NCBI RefSeq assembly: GCF_004138165.1
Contig: NZ_RYFF01000026.1
Location: forward strand, 1-64,000
From: Candidatus Chloroploca sp. Khr17
GTDB lineage: Bacteria; Chloroflexota; Chloroflexia; Chloroflexales; Chloroflexaceae
DNA: 64,000 nucleotides
Direction of reading: 5' to 3'
The notes under the pieces were generated by a model. That model did not search any database, had not been told where the DNA came from, and was given only the letters and a program-made list of their open reading frames with translations. Position numbers and translations under genes: made by a program. The number at the start of each line of letters is the position of its first letter. Position 1 is the stretch's first letter. Below, in pieces: positions 1 through 7,864 of the stretch.

Positions 1-114
1 GCGCTCTGCGAGGCAATCGTTATAGAAGCGACGACACGTTTCAAGCGTGGCATCAAGCAGCCGCTCCTGGGCGCGGGAGGGATAGAGCCGGTAGCGAAAG
101 GCTTTGCGCTCCAT
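1..114 (-). CDS. tnpB: TnpB RNA-guided endonuclease, N-terminal fragment (runs off window)
   Basis: The first 38 codons are visible, starting from the ATG complement at 112-114. The peptide begins MERKAFRYRLYPSRAQERLL and continues with a ...CRRFYND segment, matching the N-terminal helix-turn-helix of OrfB/TnpB proteins. TnpB is the RNA-guided DNA endonuclease of IS200/IS605 elements, which cuts the empty donor site and so favours retention of the element. The start lies 3 bp after the tnpA stop, which indicates co-transcription. The RuvC-like catalytic domain is outside the window, so activity cannot be judged. Confidence 0.8.
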   Translation of the reverse strand, partial: MERKAFRYRLYPSRAQERLLDATLETCRRFYNDCLAER

Positions 115-117
115 TGG

Positions 118-507
118 CTAGAGTCCCTTTTGGGCGGCGATGTACCGCTGCACGGTTTCATTCGAGACGTTCCCGACCGTCGCGGCAAAGTAGGAGCGCG
201 TCCAAAGTGACGGAAGTTTCCGCAAGACGGCATAACGTTCGCGTAGCTCGTGAGAGGTGAGACCCTTGACCGCCTTCACCACGTCGGCAGCCGAAACGCT
301 CGGCCAAACGCGCACGAACAGATGGATATGATCGGGTTGGATCGCCAGCTCCACGATCTCCCATCCCTGCTCGGCGCACTTCTGCTCAATCAGCCGCCGA
401 CAGTCTACGGCAATCGCATCTTTGAGGACAGCCTTGCGGCGCTTCGGCGTCCAGACGAGGTGATAGAGGATGAGATGAACCCGGTGTTCGTCGCGCTGGT
501 ACTCCAT
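118..507 (-). CDS. tnpA: IS200-type Y1 transposase TnpA
   Basis: This 129-residue single-strand DNA transposase (Y1/HUH superfamily) has the usual family size. The metal-binding HUH motif is visible in QPDHIHLFV. The catalytic Tyr is probably in the C-terminal TVQRYIAAQK segment. The start is the ATG at 505-507, giving MEYQRDEHRVHLILYHLVW, which is the classic family N-terminus. A longer frame reaching 621 adds 38 residues unlike any TnpA. Such enzymes excise and insert a single-stranded circle at a short target sequence. It is followed directly by tnpB. No damage is visible, so the protein is probably functional. Confidence 0.9.
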   Translation of the reverse strand: MEYQRDEHRVHLILYHLVWTPKRRKAVLKDAIAVDCRRLIEQKCAEQGWEIVELAIQPDHIHLFVRVWPSVSAADVVKAVKGLTSHELRERYAVLRKLPSLWTRSYFAATVGNVSNETVQRYIAAQKGL

Positions 508-615
508 CGCCCTGCCTTGCAGTTGTTGATTTCTATATTGACAGTATAGCAGAGAATGACAACAACCGCAAGGATGTTCGCTGTTCTGGCTAAAGCCAGC
601 GAGAAACCCGCCTAA

Positions 616-638
616 CCGCACGCCCTAAAGGGCGGCGG
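616..638. repeat. Subterminal hairpin of the IS200/IS605 element
   Basis: An imperfect palindrome (CCGC..CGCCCT-aa-AGGGCG..GCGG) about 110 bp upstream of the tnpA start. Its position and shape fit the transposase recognition hairpin of the left end. The role is inferred from position. Confidence 0.5.
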
Positions 639-657
639 CTTGCGGCGGGTTCCCGAA

Positions 658-859
658 GGTCAATAGTGTCAACCACAACGGCACGGAGCAAGAAGATCTT
701 GCCCCCACCAAAATCAACCTGAGATTGGTAGGCAACTCGTCCATTGCCCTCTGGCACTACCTGCTGAGGGTTTTCGAGGACGGAATCTACGAGGGACTGT
801 GGGATCCTGCGATGCTCCATCTCCTCATGAGCGTGGTATGAGTAGGTAAAGCGAGGCAC
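658..859 (-). pseudogene. DUF4258 protein, C-terminus cut by the IS200/IS605 insertion
   Basis: A GTG start at 857-859 opens a frame with the DUF4258 signature: YSYHAHEEMEHRRIP, then a VLENPQQVV segment, then GGKIFLLRAVVVDTI. DUF4258 proteins are small (about 80-100 residues), RelE-like, and often found in toxin-antitoxin or mobile contexts. In intact members the last strand ends in a TVYRTSKI..YW-type motif. Here the frame leaves the family after VVVDTI, near position 660, and runs into IS sequence (DLREPAASRR...). The C-terminal strand is therefore missing and the gene is probably dead. No partner gene is recognisable beside it. Confidence 0.7.
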
Positions 860-879
860 GGGTATTGCCTTCCACTGAC

Positions 880-950
880 GTTGCCTGCCACAACCTCCGA
901 AGGCTCAGGGCGAGTTGCACGAGTGCCTGAGCATCTGAACGTAGGGTAGC
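880..950. repeat. Dispersed repeat, copy 1 (partner at 49922-50020)
   Basis: This stretch begins with GTTGCCTGCCACAACCTCCG and continues with GAAGGCTCAG, CACGAGTGCCT and CATCTGAACGTAG. The same blocks in the same order, with a few substitutions and an internal insertion, occur inside the PKS operon at 49922-50020. Copy 1 lies just upstream of the DUF4258 start. Both copies are non-coding. The function is unknown; it could be a MITE or a regulatory leader. Confidence 0.6.
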
Positions 951-951
951 A

Positions 952-990
952 CATCATTCGACCGGCGGCAACTGGCTGGCTGATCCCAAC
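952..990 (+). pseudogene. 13-codon remnant of an SGNH-hydrolase-like gene
   Basis: These 39 bases match positions 3271-3309 in the secreted SGNH-like gene downstream with only three differences. All three are synonymous third-position changes, so both encode HHSTGGNWLADPN, the catalytic-Ser block. The upstream and downstream parts of the gene are gone. The synonymous pattern shows the fragment came from a gene once under protein selection and is not a recent copy of the neighbour. Confidence 0.6.
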
Positions 991-1004
991 AGGGCTGATG
1001 CAAA
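991..1004. repeat. Left arm of MITE-like palindrome, copy 1 (split by IS1182)
   Basis: AGGGCTGATGCAAA is the outer left arm of a palindromic repeat whose remainder lies at 2828-2940. The IS1182 element separates the two parts. Its last seven bases, ATGCAAA, are repeated right after the element and form the target duplication. Confidence 0.65.
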
Positions 1005-2827
1005 GATACTGCTGGCAAACCCCTCCTCAGCGGGCTCCTGCGCTGATGGCGTCTGCGCAAAACCACCTCGTTTGTGCTATGCTTGGTCATACGAGCCGCA
1101 GACAGTTGGGTTGCTGCGTAGGGATTGGAGGTTACCGATGTCATTGCATGCCCCCCTGTTTTCCTGTATTCCGAACGAGACCGCACGGGTCGCCCATGCC
1201 GCCTTCCCCAAAGGCAATCCCTATATGCGGATGCGTGACACCCTTGGCCCGATCTATGCCAATCGCGATTTTGCCGACCTCTTTCCGAGGGACGGCGCAC
1301 CCGCGCAAGCGCCGGCCCACCTTGCGCTCATCAGCGTGATGCAGTTTGCCGAGAACCTGTCTGACCGCCAGGCCGCCGACGCGGTGCGTGCGCGCATCGA
1401 CTGGAAGTATGCCCTTGCCCTCGAACTGACTGACCCCGGCTTTGATGCCTCGGTGCTCTGCGACTTTCGTGCCCGCCTGGTCGCCGGAGGCGCGGAACAG
1501 CGTCTCTTTGAACAGATGCTCCTGCTGTTCAAAGAGCAGGGACTGGTTAAGGGCAAAGGCCGCCAGCGCACCGATGCCACCCATGTCTTGGCCGCCATTC
1601 ACGTCCTCAATCGGCTCGAGTGTATCGGCGAAACCGTGCGTCACGCGCTTAATACCCTGGCGACCAGCGCCCCCGCATGGCTCACGTCCTGGGTGCCCGC
1701 CGAGTGGTATACCCGCTATGGACGCCGCATTGACGAATATCGCCTGCCTGAGGCCAAAGCCGACCGCTATGCCCTGGCAGAGGAATGGGGAACCGATGGT
1801 CGCGAGCTTTTGCATCGGCTCTGGGATCCGGCGACTGACCCAGCCCTGCGTGCATTGCCTGCCGTGCAGATCCTTCGCCTGGTCTGGCTCCAGCAGTTTT
1901 ACGCCGAACCGCCCGAGGCACCGATGCGCTGGCGGGTGGCTGAGGATCTGCCTCCAGCCCCACAATTAATCTGCACGCCCTCTGATGTCGATGCCCGCTT
2001 CAGCAAGAAGCGCGAAACCAGCTGGGTCGGCTACAAGGTGCATCTGACCGAAAGCTGTGATGATGATGCGCCCCACCTGTTCACCGATGTGACCACCACG
2101 CCGGCGACCACGGCAGACAACACGATGCCTGCCATCATTCAGCAGCAGTTGGAGACGCGCGGCCTCGCACCCACCGAACACCTGGTGGATGCCGGCTATG
2201 TGTGTGCCGAGAACCTGCTGACGAGTCAGCAGGCGGACATCGATCTGGTCGGTCCAACCCCGCCCGAACCGGGCTGGCGGGCCAAGGCCAAGGAAGGGTT
2301 TGCGGGCTCTTGCTTTGTGCTGGATTGGGACGCGGAGCAGGCGACCTGTCCGCAGGGACAGGTGAGCCGCAGCTGGACGGCGAGTGCGGATCACGAGGGC
2401 CGGCCCTCGGTGGCCATCCGCTTTGACAAGTCAACCTGTGCCGCATGTCCGGCACGCACCCCATGCCTGGGAAACGCGCAGGGGCCGCGCTCCTTGCTGG
2501 TGCATGAGCGAGCGCACTATGAAGCGCTCCACGGGGCCCGCACGCGCCAGCAGACCGAGGCCTTCAAGACCGTGTATGCCGACCGGGCGGGGATTGAGGG
2601 CAGTATCTCGCAAGGGGTACGGGTCAGTGGGATGCGCCAGTCGCGCTACATCGGCTACCTGAAGACGCGCCTGATGCACTTCCTGGTTGCGGCCGCGCTC
2701 AATTTCATACGGGTTGCGGCATGGCTGGCCGAGGTGCCGCAGGCGCGCACGCGCACCTCGGCCTTTGCGCGCTTGGCGCCGGTCGCGACGTGAGCGCGTC
2801 TCCCAGGAGGGGTTTGCCAGCAGTATC
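1005..2827 (+). mobile_element. Complete IS1182-family insertion sequence
   Basis: The element is about 1.82 kb. A 23-bp perfect terminal inverted repeat begins GATACTGCTGGCAAACCCC at 1005-1027, with its complement at 2805-2827. It is flanked by a 7-bp direct duplication ATGCAAA (998-1004 and 2828-2834). It carries one transposase gene filling most of its length. The intact ends, intact gene and clean duplication indicate a recent insertion. It landed in one arm of a palindromic MITE-like repeat. Confidence 0.9.
1138..2793 (+). CDS. IS1182-family DDE transposase
   Basis: This 551-residue protein is full length for the family. The N-terminal DUF772/InsH-type domain is clear (LSDRQAADAVRARIDWKYA, then LELTDPGFDASVLCDFRARL), followed by the DDE domain with DVTTTPATTADNTM, a VDAGYV segment and the C-terminal RAGIEGSISQGVR motif that holds the last acidic residue. 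The ATG at 1138 follows a GGAGG-like site and gives MSLHAPLFSCIPNETA. An upstream in-frame start at 1072 would add 22 residues unlike the family. It cuts and pastes the surrounding element. No frameshift or early stop is present. Confidence 0.92.
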   Translation: MSLHAPLFSCIPNETARVAHAAFPKGNPYMRMRDTLGPIYANRDFADLFPRDGAPAQAPAHLALISVMQFAENLSDRQAADAVRARIDWKYALALELTDPGFDASVLCDFRARLVAGGAEQRLFEQMLLLFKEQGLVKGKGRQRTDATHVLAAIHVLNRLECIGETVRHALNTLATSAPAWLTSWVPAEWYTRYGRRIDEYRLPEAKADRYALAEEWGTDGRELLHRLWDPATDPALRALPAVQILRLVWLQQFYAEPPEAPMRWRVAEDLPPAPQLICTPSDVDARFSKKRETSWVGYKVHLTESCDDDAPHLFTDVTTTPATTADNTMPAIIQQQLETRGLAPTEHLVDAGYVCAENLLTSQQADIDLVGPTPPEPGWRAKAKEGFAGSCFVLDWDAEQATCPQGQVSRSWTASADHEGRPSVAIRFDKSTCAACPARTPCLGNAQGPRSLLVHERAHYEALHGARTRQQTEAFKTVYADRAGIEGSISQGVRVSGMRQSRYIGYLKTRLMHFLVAAALNFIRVAAWLAEVPQARTRTSAFARLAPVAT

Positions 2828-2940
2828 ATGCAAAGTCCCAGGAGGATTAGATAAAGTCCGCAGATGACGCAGATTACGCAGATGCGGAAGCTGTAATCTG
2901 CGTCATCTGCGGACGATCGAAATGACGTTGCAACAGCCCT
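2828..2940. repeat. MITE-like palindrome, copy 1, right part
   Basis: The inner arms CCGCAGATGACGCAGATTAC and GTAATCTGCGTCATCTGCGG form a long hairpin. The outer right arm GTTGCAACAGCCCT pairs with AGGGCTGATGCAA at 991. A second copy with the same nested arms lies at 32029-32133. The element codes for nothing and was split by the IS1182 insertion. Confidence 0.75.
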
Positions 2941-3054
2941 GGAAGTGACCGTTACGATCAGTCGCGTTGCACTACCAAGCACATTCTAATGCTTTACATA
3001 ATACGAACTGAGTGCTAAGATAAGCATACCAGCCTGACTCCAAAGGAGGGGTCC

Positions 3055-5760
3055 ATGCTTTCCCGAACAGTGCGTGCCAGTTTGTTCATCATTGTCGTTG
3101 CGTTGCTGAGCCTGGTGGGTTCGTTGCTGTTGCGGTTGCCGGTCGGAAGTACGTTGGCGTTGGTTTCCGGTGCGTCACGTGCGGAAACCGAGGGCTCCCC
3201 TGGCCCGGCGGTGTCTCTGGCCAATACCCCCGACCCACCTGCGCATCCGGTGAAGCTGATCTTCATTCATCATTCGACGGGCGGCAACTGGCTGGCTGAT
3301 CCTAATGAGGATCAGCCCTATGGTGGTCTGGGCCGGGCTTTGATGGAGAATAACTATTTTGTTAGTGCCACCAATTATGGCTGGGGGCCTGATCAGATCG
3401 GGAGCAATACCGATATTCCCAACTGGCCCACGTGGTTTACTGGCCCCAACCGCGATACCATCCTGGCGGCACTCTTTGCCGAAAATGACCAGCATATCTG
3501 CAACCCGACCTCGCCCTCGGACGATTGTTTTGGAGCCTGGCCGCGCCTTGCCTCTGACCCCGGCGGCGAAAACCAGATCGTCATGTTCAAGTCCTGTTTT
3601 CCCAATTCCGACCTGGGCGGCAACCCCGACGATCCACCGGCCTCAACGCCAAACGAAGATTACACGGTCGCCAATGCCAAAGCTGTCTATAATGACCTGC
3701 TTGCCTATTTTGCCACCCGCCAGGATAAGCTCTTTGTCGTTATCACGGCACCGCCCTTGATGCAGGGTGATACCAGTGCCGAACATGCGCTCAATGCCCG
3801 CGCCTTTAATACGTGGCTGGTCAACACCTGGCTCGTCGACTATGCTCATCGCAATGTGGCGGTGTTCGATTACTACAATGTTCTGACCAGCAATGGCGGC
3901 GACGTGGCTACGAATGATGCGGGTGCCGAGACAGGCAATCATCACCGCTGGTGGAACGGCGCGGTGCAACACCTGCAAACGGTCAACAATAACTACGCAG
4001 CCTATCCGAGCGGCGATAGCCATCCGACGACGGCCGGGCATCAAAAAGCTACGGCGGAATTTGTGCCGCTGCTCAACGTCGCGTACCATCGCTGGCAAAG
4101 TGATAGCCCACCGACCGATTCCAGGGTATACCTGCCGAGCATATTGAGACAGGCTGCATCCCAGCCGCCTGCATGTGCCGTGCCGCTGACCGGTGTCACT
4201 ATCACCGGCCCGACCACTGGTGTTACTAATACGGTCGCCACTTTTACTGCGAATCTTCTGCCAGCGAATGCGACCACGCCCATTGCCTATACCTGGTCGC
4301 CGGAACCCCAAAACGGGCAGCATACAACCAGCGCAACGTATCAATGGGCTACTGTTGGCAGCAGAGCGATCAACGTCACGGCCAGCAACTGCGCTGGTGC
4401 GCATACCGCCAGTGCTGATCATACGATTACCATTCAGCCGCCAGCGGGCGATGGTTTGGTGCAACTGCAGGACTTCACCTATCTGGGCGCATTCCGGTTG
4501 CCCGGCGATGATGCCGACCCGCCGCGCACCTTGGCCTATGGCGGCAATGCGATGACCTTCAATCCCGATGGTGACAGTCCCAACACGGATGCTTTTGGTG
4601 GGTCACTCTTTCTGACGGGCCATGATCGGACCGATACATGGCTGAATGGCAGCCAGTTTGCCGAAATTGCGATCCCCGTCCCGGTCAACTCACGCAATGT
4701 GGATGATTTGCCCTATGCCGATCTTCTGCAGGGCTTTGCGAATGTGACCGACGGGCATTTTGTCGCCTTGAGCACCGTGCCCAAAGTGGGCATGCAATAC
4801 CTCGCGCACCCGGATACCGGCCCCAGGCTCCATCTCACCTGGGGGCAACACTTGCAGCAACGCGAAGACTTTCTGCCCTCTCAGGCGTGGATCAATCCCG
4901 ATCTGGCGCATCCTGATTTTCAGGGTGAGTGGTTTATTGGTGATCAAAACCCCAACAGTGTCAATGGGTATCTGTTCGATCTTCCCACTGACTGGGCTGA
5001 TCTGCATGTGCAAGGCGGTTACCTTGCCACTGGCCGCTTTAGCCCCGGTGGGCTCGGCGGCATGGGGCCAGCCCTGATCGCCTATCGTCCCTGGCTAGCG
5101 GGCGGCGTCGCACCGGTATCGGGCACACATCTGCTGGAAACACCGTTGCTGCTCTACGAAAGCGCGATGCAAACCAGCGTCATCACACGCAGCCTGAACA
5201 ATTATCAGCATGCCGATGCATGGGAAGGTGGTGCCTGGCTTACCACCTCATCGGGCAAAGCAGCCGTGCTTTTTGCGGGCACCAAAGCAACCGGCAGTCG
5301 CTACTGGTATGGTTACATTCACCCAACCGACCCGTCTGCGGCGTGCGTGGATATGGCTGTCATTGGGGACTTCTGGCCCTGTCGGTTGGCGAATGGCGAC
5401 GAATGTCCGGCATCAGAAGTTGTGCATTGCTGTACCGAAGGTGTGGACTGTGTCAGTGCGCGTGGGTGGTGGAGCACGCGCCACGATGCTCAATTGATTC
5501 TCTACGATCCGGGCGATCTGGCCGAGGTTGCTGCGGGCACCTTGCAAGCCTGGGAGCCGCAGCCGTATGCGGTGCTTGACATTGATCAGTATTTGTACTT
5601 TGCCCCTCCTGAGTGGGATGTCTTTGAGCTAGGTTGGGGCGATCAGCGGCGCAACCGCATTGGCGACGTCGCCTTTGACCGACAAAACGGCTACTTGTAC
5701 GTGGTGGAACTCTATGGCGATGGGGCCGTGCCGATCGTTCACGTTTGGCACGTGCAGTAG
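3055..5760 (+). CDS. Secreted SGNH-hydrolase-like protein with PKD-type domain
   Basis: This 901-residue exported protein has an ATG after a strong AAAGGAGGGG site. Residues 1-43 are a signal peptide or anchor. Residues 65-345 hold an SGNH/GDSL-like domain: KLIFIHHSTGGNW with the presumed nucleophile S74, and GDSHPTTAGH with D321 and H323 in block V. Residues of about 375-470 form a PKD/Ig-like domain ending in HTITIQ. From about 480 to the end lies a large domain starting DFTYLGAFRLPG, with many aromatic and Gly residues, that I do not recognise; such modules often sit in surface proteins. A carbohydrate esterase or surface-binding role is possible but unproven. It is monocistronic, with a hairpin terminator downstream. 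A fragment of a paralogue lies at 952-990. Confidence 0.75.
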   Translation: MLSRTVRASLFIIVVALLSLVGSLLLRLPVGSTLALVSGASRAETEGSPGPAVSLANTPDPPAHPVKLIFIHHSTGGNWLADPNEDQPYGGLGRALMENNYFVSATNYGWGPDQIGSNTDIPNWPTWFTGPNRDTILAALFAENDQHICNPTSPSDDCFGAWPRLASDPGGENQIVMFKSCFPNSDLGGNPDDPPASTPNEDYTVANAKAVYNDLLAYFATRQDKLFVVITAPPLMQGDTSAEHALNARAFNTWLVNTWLVDYAHRNVAVFDYYNVLTSNGGDVATNDAGAETGNHHRWWNGAVQHLQTVNNNYAAYPSGDSHPTTAGHQKATAEFVPLLNVAYHRWQSDSPPTDSRVYLPSILRQAASQPPACAVPLTGVTITGPTTGVTNTVATFTANLLPANATTPIAYTWSPEPQNGQHTTSATYQWATVGSRAINVTASNCAGAHTASADHTITIQPPAGDGLVQLQDFTYLGAFRLPGDDADPPRTLAYGGNAMTFNPDGDSPNTDAFGGSLFLTGHDRTDTWLNGSQFAEIAIPVPVNSRNVDDLPYADLLQGFANVTDGHFVALSTVPKVGMQYLAHPDTGPRLHLTWGQHLQQREDFLPSQAWINPDLAHPDFQGEWFIGDQNPNSVNGYLFDLPTDWADLHVQGGYLATGRFSPGGLGGMGPALIAYRPWLAGGVAPVSGTHLLETPLLLYESAMQTSVITRSLNNYQHADAWEGGAWLTTSSGKAAVLFAGTKATGSRYWYGYIHPTDPSAACVDMAVIGDFWPCRLANGDECPASEVVHCCTEGVDCVSARGWWSTRHDAQLILYDPGDLAEVAAGTLQAWEPQPYAVLDIDQYLYFAPPEWDVFELGWGDQRRNRIGDVAFDRQNGYLYVVELYGDGAVPIVHVWHVQ

Positions 5761-5779
5761 CGGGGGGCTGCGGTCCATG

Positions 5780-5830
5780 CTTGTGCAGGCGAACATGACC
5801 AGCTTTGTTGGTCATGTTCGCCTGCACAAG
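5780..5830. terminator. Hairpin after the SGNH-like gene
   Basis: A perfect 21-bp stem (CTTGTGCAGGCGAACATGACC and its complement) with a 9-base loop, 19 bp after the stop at 5760. No clear T-run follows, so it may be a repeat-derived hairpin that serves as terminator or 3' stabiliser. Confidence 0.55.
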
Positions 5831-5854
5831 CGCGATTCTTAGGGGTCTGCGGCC
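5824..5854. repeat. Dispersed repeat GCACAAGCGCGATT, copy 1
   Basis: GCACAAGCGCGATTCTTAGG followed by GGTCTGCGGCC. A close copy lies at 18848-18878, also right beside a gene end. The two differ at a few positions. Non-coding. Confidence 0.5.
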
Positions 5855-5870
5855 CTGGATGCAAGCAAGC

Positions 5871-6743
5871 TCAACCCTGCTTGCGGCGCATAAAATCGAG
5901 CACCAGCGGGTCGATTTTATGCTCATCGAGACTGGTGAGGCGCATTTCGAGATTTTCAACCCCGCCGTAGGTCTCAAGGGCGCTGCGGGTTAGGGTCTCG
6001 AACTTGCCATCAGCAGGGCCGCCGTAATAGCCCGCCTCGCTGAGCATCGTCTGGATCTCGCACGTCAATTCGGGCGTAATCGGCAGCAGCGTGGCCGGAT
6101 CTGACGTGGTAAGATAGAGCCGATGGAGTCGGAGGAGGCGTTCGAGTTCAACAATCGGATCTGGGTGATCGTCAACGCGCAAATCGACATAACGATCATG
6201 ATTGCCACCATAGGCACCGCCAGCGCGTGCGACATAGAGTGCGGCGGCCTGGCGCCCGCGGCGATCACCGCCGGCAGCTTCACCGGCAGCCAGCGCAATG
6301 ACCAGGCGTTCGGCGAGTTCACCCTGGGCCATTTCAAAGGCCTCGGCGATCGCCTCGGCGACCCTGGCCCCGGCGAGGATATTGCCTTGCACGGTATAGC
6401 CAGCGCCGAGATAGTGCCCTGCCCAGGGCATGCAAGCACTGCCGGTGTAGGCGGCAACTCGGCCTTGGGCATCAACGATGCCGAGCTGGCGCTGATCGCG
6501 CCCAGGATCATCGGCAATCAATTGGTCACAGACCTGTTCGGCTGAGAGCCCCTCGGCCAGCAGTTTTAGCCCGTCGGGGCCATAGCGAATATTGGCCCAT
6601 GCCTGGGTGGCAAGGCCACCGACACCGGCCTGGGCCCAGGGGACAACCGAGCCAACGGCAAGAAACTTGGATTGAACCGCCACACCAACATCGCCCTGCT
6701 CAGGATCGAAGGCAACGATGGAAAAGGTGGCAACTGGTTGCAT
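5871..6743 (-). CDS. DUF1028 family protein (putative Ntn-hydrolase-like)
   Basis: This 290-residue protein starts MQPVATFSIVAFDPEQGDVG, with the family signature GVAVQSKFLAVGSVVPWA and AGVGGLATQAW. The DUF1028 domain covers residues 1-200 and is thought to have an Ntn-hydrolase fold; the true activity is unknown. Residues of about 215-285 match the putative peptidoglycan-binding C-terminal part seen in some members (SEAGYYGGPADGKFETLTRSAL). The ATG at 6741-6743 has an AGAAAGGGA site; a longer frame from 6791 would overlap the divergent promoter region. It has no signal peptide. It is divergent from the YigZ gene with 52 bp between starts. Confidence 0.85.
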   Translation of the reverse strand: MQPVATFSIVAFDPEQGDVGVAVQSKFLAVGSVVPWAQAGVGGLATQAWANIRYGPDGLKLLAEGLSAEQVCDQLIADDPGRDQRQLGIVDAQGRVAAYTGSACMPWAGHYLGAGYTVQGNILAGARVAEAIAEAFEMAQGELAERLVIALAAGEAAGGDRRGRQAAALYVARAGGAYGGNHDRYVDLRVDDHPDPIVELERLLRLHRLYLTTSDPATLLPITPELTCEIQTMLSEAGYYGGPADGKFETLTRSALETYGGVENLEMRLTSLDEHKIDPLVLDFMRRKQG

Positions 6744-6795
6744 GTTTGTCCCTTTCTCTGAACTTCTGCGTAGTATAGCATATTGGAACATCCTG
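6744..6795. promoter_or_regulatory. Divergent intergenic region between DUF1028 and yigZ
   Basis: Only 52 bp separate the two starts, so both promoters must sit here or overlap the coding ends. A TAGTATAGCATA stretch at about 6771-6782 is the only AT-rich, -10-like part. No operator palindrome is visible. Confidence 0.35.
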
Positions 6796-7410
6796 ATGAG
6801 TCGCGAAACCCGCTATCCTATTCCTGCCGCACGTGCCACCACCGAGTTGATGGTCACCAATTCACGCTTCATCAGTCGTGCGGGCTATACCCCCGACGTG
6901 GACGCGGCCAAAGCCTTCATTGCGGCCATTCGTACCGCCGAGCCCGACGCGACGCACCACTGTTTTGCCTACCTGGTCGGCTACGGAGCCAGCGTCACCG
7001 CCGGTATGAGCGACGACGGCGAGCCCTCGGGCACCGCCGGACGCCCGATGCTCGCCGTGTTGCGCGGGGCCGATCTGGGCGATGTCACCGTTGTTGTAAC
7101 GCGCTACTTTGGCGGAACCTTGCTTGGCACTGGAGGCTTGGTACGCGCCTATAGCGATGCGGTGCGGGCTGTGCTTGCTGTGTTACCCCGCGGCGAACAC
7201 GTCGTCTTGCAGCGCCTGCGCATCGAAATAGACTACAGCCTCTATGCAACCGTGCGCCGCATCCTCGAACACGCCCAGGCGTTGATTGATGACGAAGTCT
7301 TTGGGGCGACCGTCGTCATCATGGCACGCCTGCCCGTCACGGACGTTGATCGCATCAGCGCGCACCTGGCCGAAAGCACCGCGGGTCAGGTACAGCTAGT
7401 TTTGACGTAA
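6796..7410 (+). CDS. yigZ: YigZ/IMPACT family protein
   Basis: This 204-residue protein has the family signature: TNSRFISRAGYTPDVDAAKA, then THHCFAYLVGYG, SDDGEPSGTAGRPML and TRYFGGTLLGTGGLVRAY. The N-terminal UPF0029/IMPACT domain covers about 10-120, and a ferredoxin-like DUF1949 domain covers about 135-204. Bacterial YigZ has an EF-G-like fold and is linked to translation; the eukaryotic relative IMPACT regulates GCN2. The ATG at 6796 gives MSRETRYPIP. An upstream frame to 6718 would run into the divergent gene. Length and motifs are normal. Confidence 0.88.
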   Translation: MSRETRYPIPAARATTELMVTNSRFISRAGYTPDVDAAKAFIAAIRTAEPDATHHCFAYLVGYGASVTAGMSDDGEPSGTAGRPMLAVLRGADLGDVTVVVTRYFGGTLLGTGGLVRAYSDAVRAVLAVLPRGEHVVLQRLRIEIDYSLYATVRRILEHAQALIDDEVFGATVVIMARLPVTDVDRISAHLAESTAGQVQLVLT

Positions 7411-7573
7411 GGCAAGGTTTCAGAATGGCCCGATCAGCTTGACCGTTTGGTAGCACCGGCTGGAAGCCGCTCAGGAAGCCCCACCGGCTGGAAGCCGGTG
7501 CTACCCACCTGGTGGCGGACGCCTTTACCGCAACGATTGTGCAGCGGTCAGGAAGTCCCACCGGCTGGAAGCC

Positions 7574-7864
7574 TAGGGCGATTGCATCATATGAAACCGG
7601 ATAAAAAAGACGCTCTATGTGGCAGCATGTGCATGCAACCAGCGGCGCAAACGGCGGCACCCGGCAACAACGAGGCGCCCGCAAGGGCACCCGCAAGGGC
7701 ACCCGCAAGGGCACCCGCAAGGGCACCCGCAAGGGCACCCGCAAGGGCACCCGCAAGGGCACCCGCAAGGGGTGCCCCTACAGGGCCGGGGGCCGGGATC
7801 GGTGTAGGGGGCACCCCTTGCGGGTGCCCTGGTGGGGTGCATGCACGGAAGATGCAATCGCCCT
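7574..7864. mobile_element. MITE-like element with 14-bp inverted ends
   Basis: The ends AGGGCGATTGCATC (7575-7588) and GATGCAATCGCCCT (7851-7864) are perfect inverted repeats. GCTGGAAGCC lies immediately outside both ends (7564-7573 and 7865-7874), as a 10-bp target duplication would. Because that sequence also belongs to the local repeat, the duplication is probable but not certain. The interior has no gene, only a 12-bp tandem array and a hairpin. A degenerate end-like sequence (AGGGCGACTGCATCTTCCGT) occurs near 29912. Confidence 0.6.
7677..7770. repeat. Eight-copy 12-bp tandem repeat plus hairpin
   Basis: The unit GCAAGGGCACCC starts at 7681, 7693, 7705, 7717, 7729, 7741, 7753 and 7765, with no interior substitution. 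The last unit runs into GCAAGGGGTGCCCCTA, which pairs with TAGGGGGCACCCCTTGC at 7806-7822. Exact copies suggest recent slippage. Not a CRISPR: there are no spacers. Confidence 0.9.

Larger units (their letters stand above)
1..657 (-). mobile_element. IS200/IS605-family insertion sequence, right part only
   Basis: The element carries tnpA and the first codons of tnpB, both on the minus strand, and continues past the left window edge. The end upstream of tnpA lies to the right. A small imperfect hairpin at 616-638 (stem around CGCCCT/AGGGCG) is the kind of subterminal structure that TnpA of this family recognises. The boundary near 657 is inferred: there the DUF4258 reading frame stops matching its family, and a TTGA motif on the minus strand, a common insertion target for this family, immediately precedes it. 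Elements of this family make no target duplication, so the far end cannot be predicted from here. Confidence 0.75.

Noticed and set aside
1141-1965. Long antisense frame in the IS1182 transposase gene
   Set aside because: Mirror frame of a well-conserved transposase; no start site and no family pattern.
7677-7770. Short regular repeats resembling a CRISPR array
   Set aside because: Units are 12 bp and adjacent, without spacers, and no cas gene is nearby.
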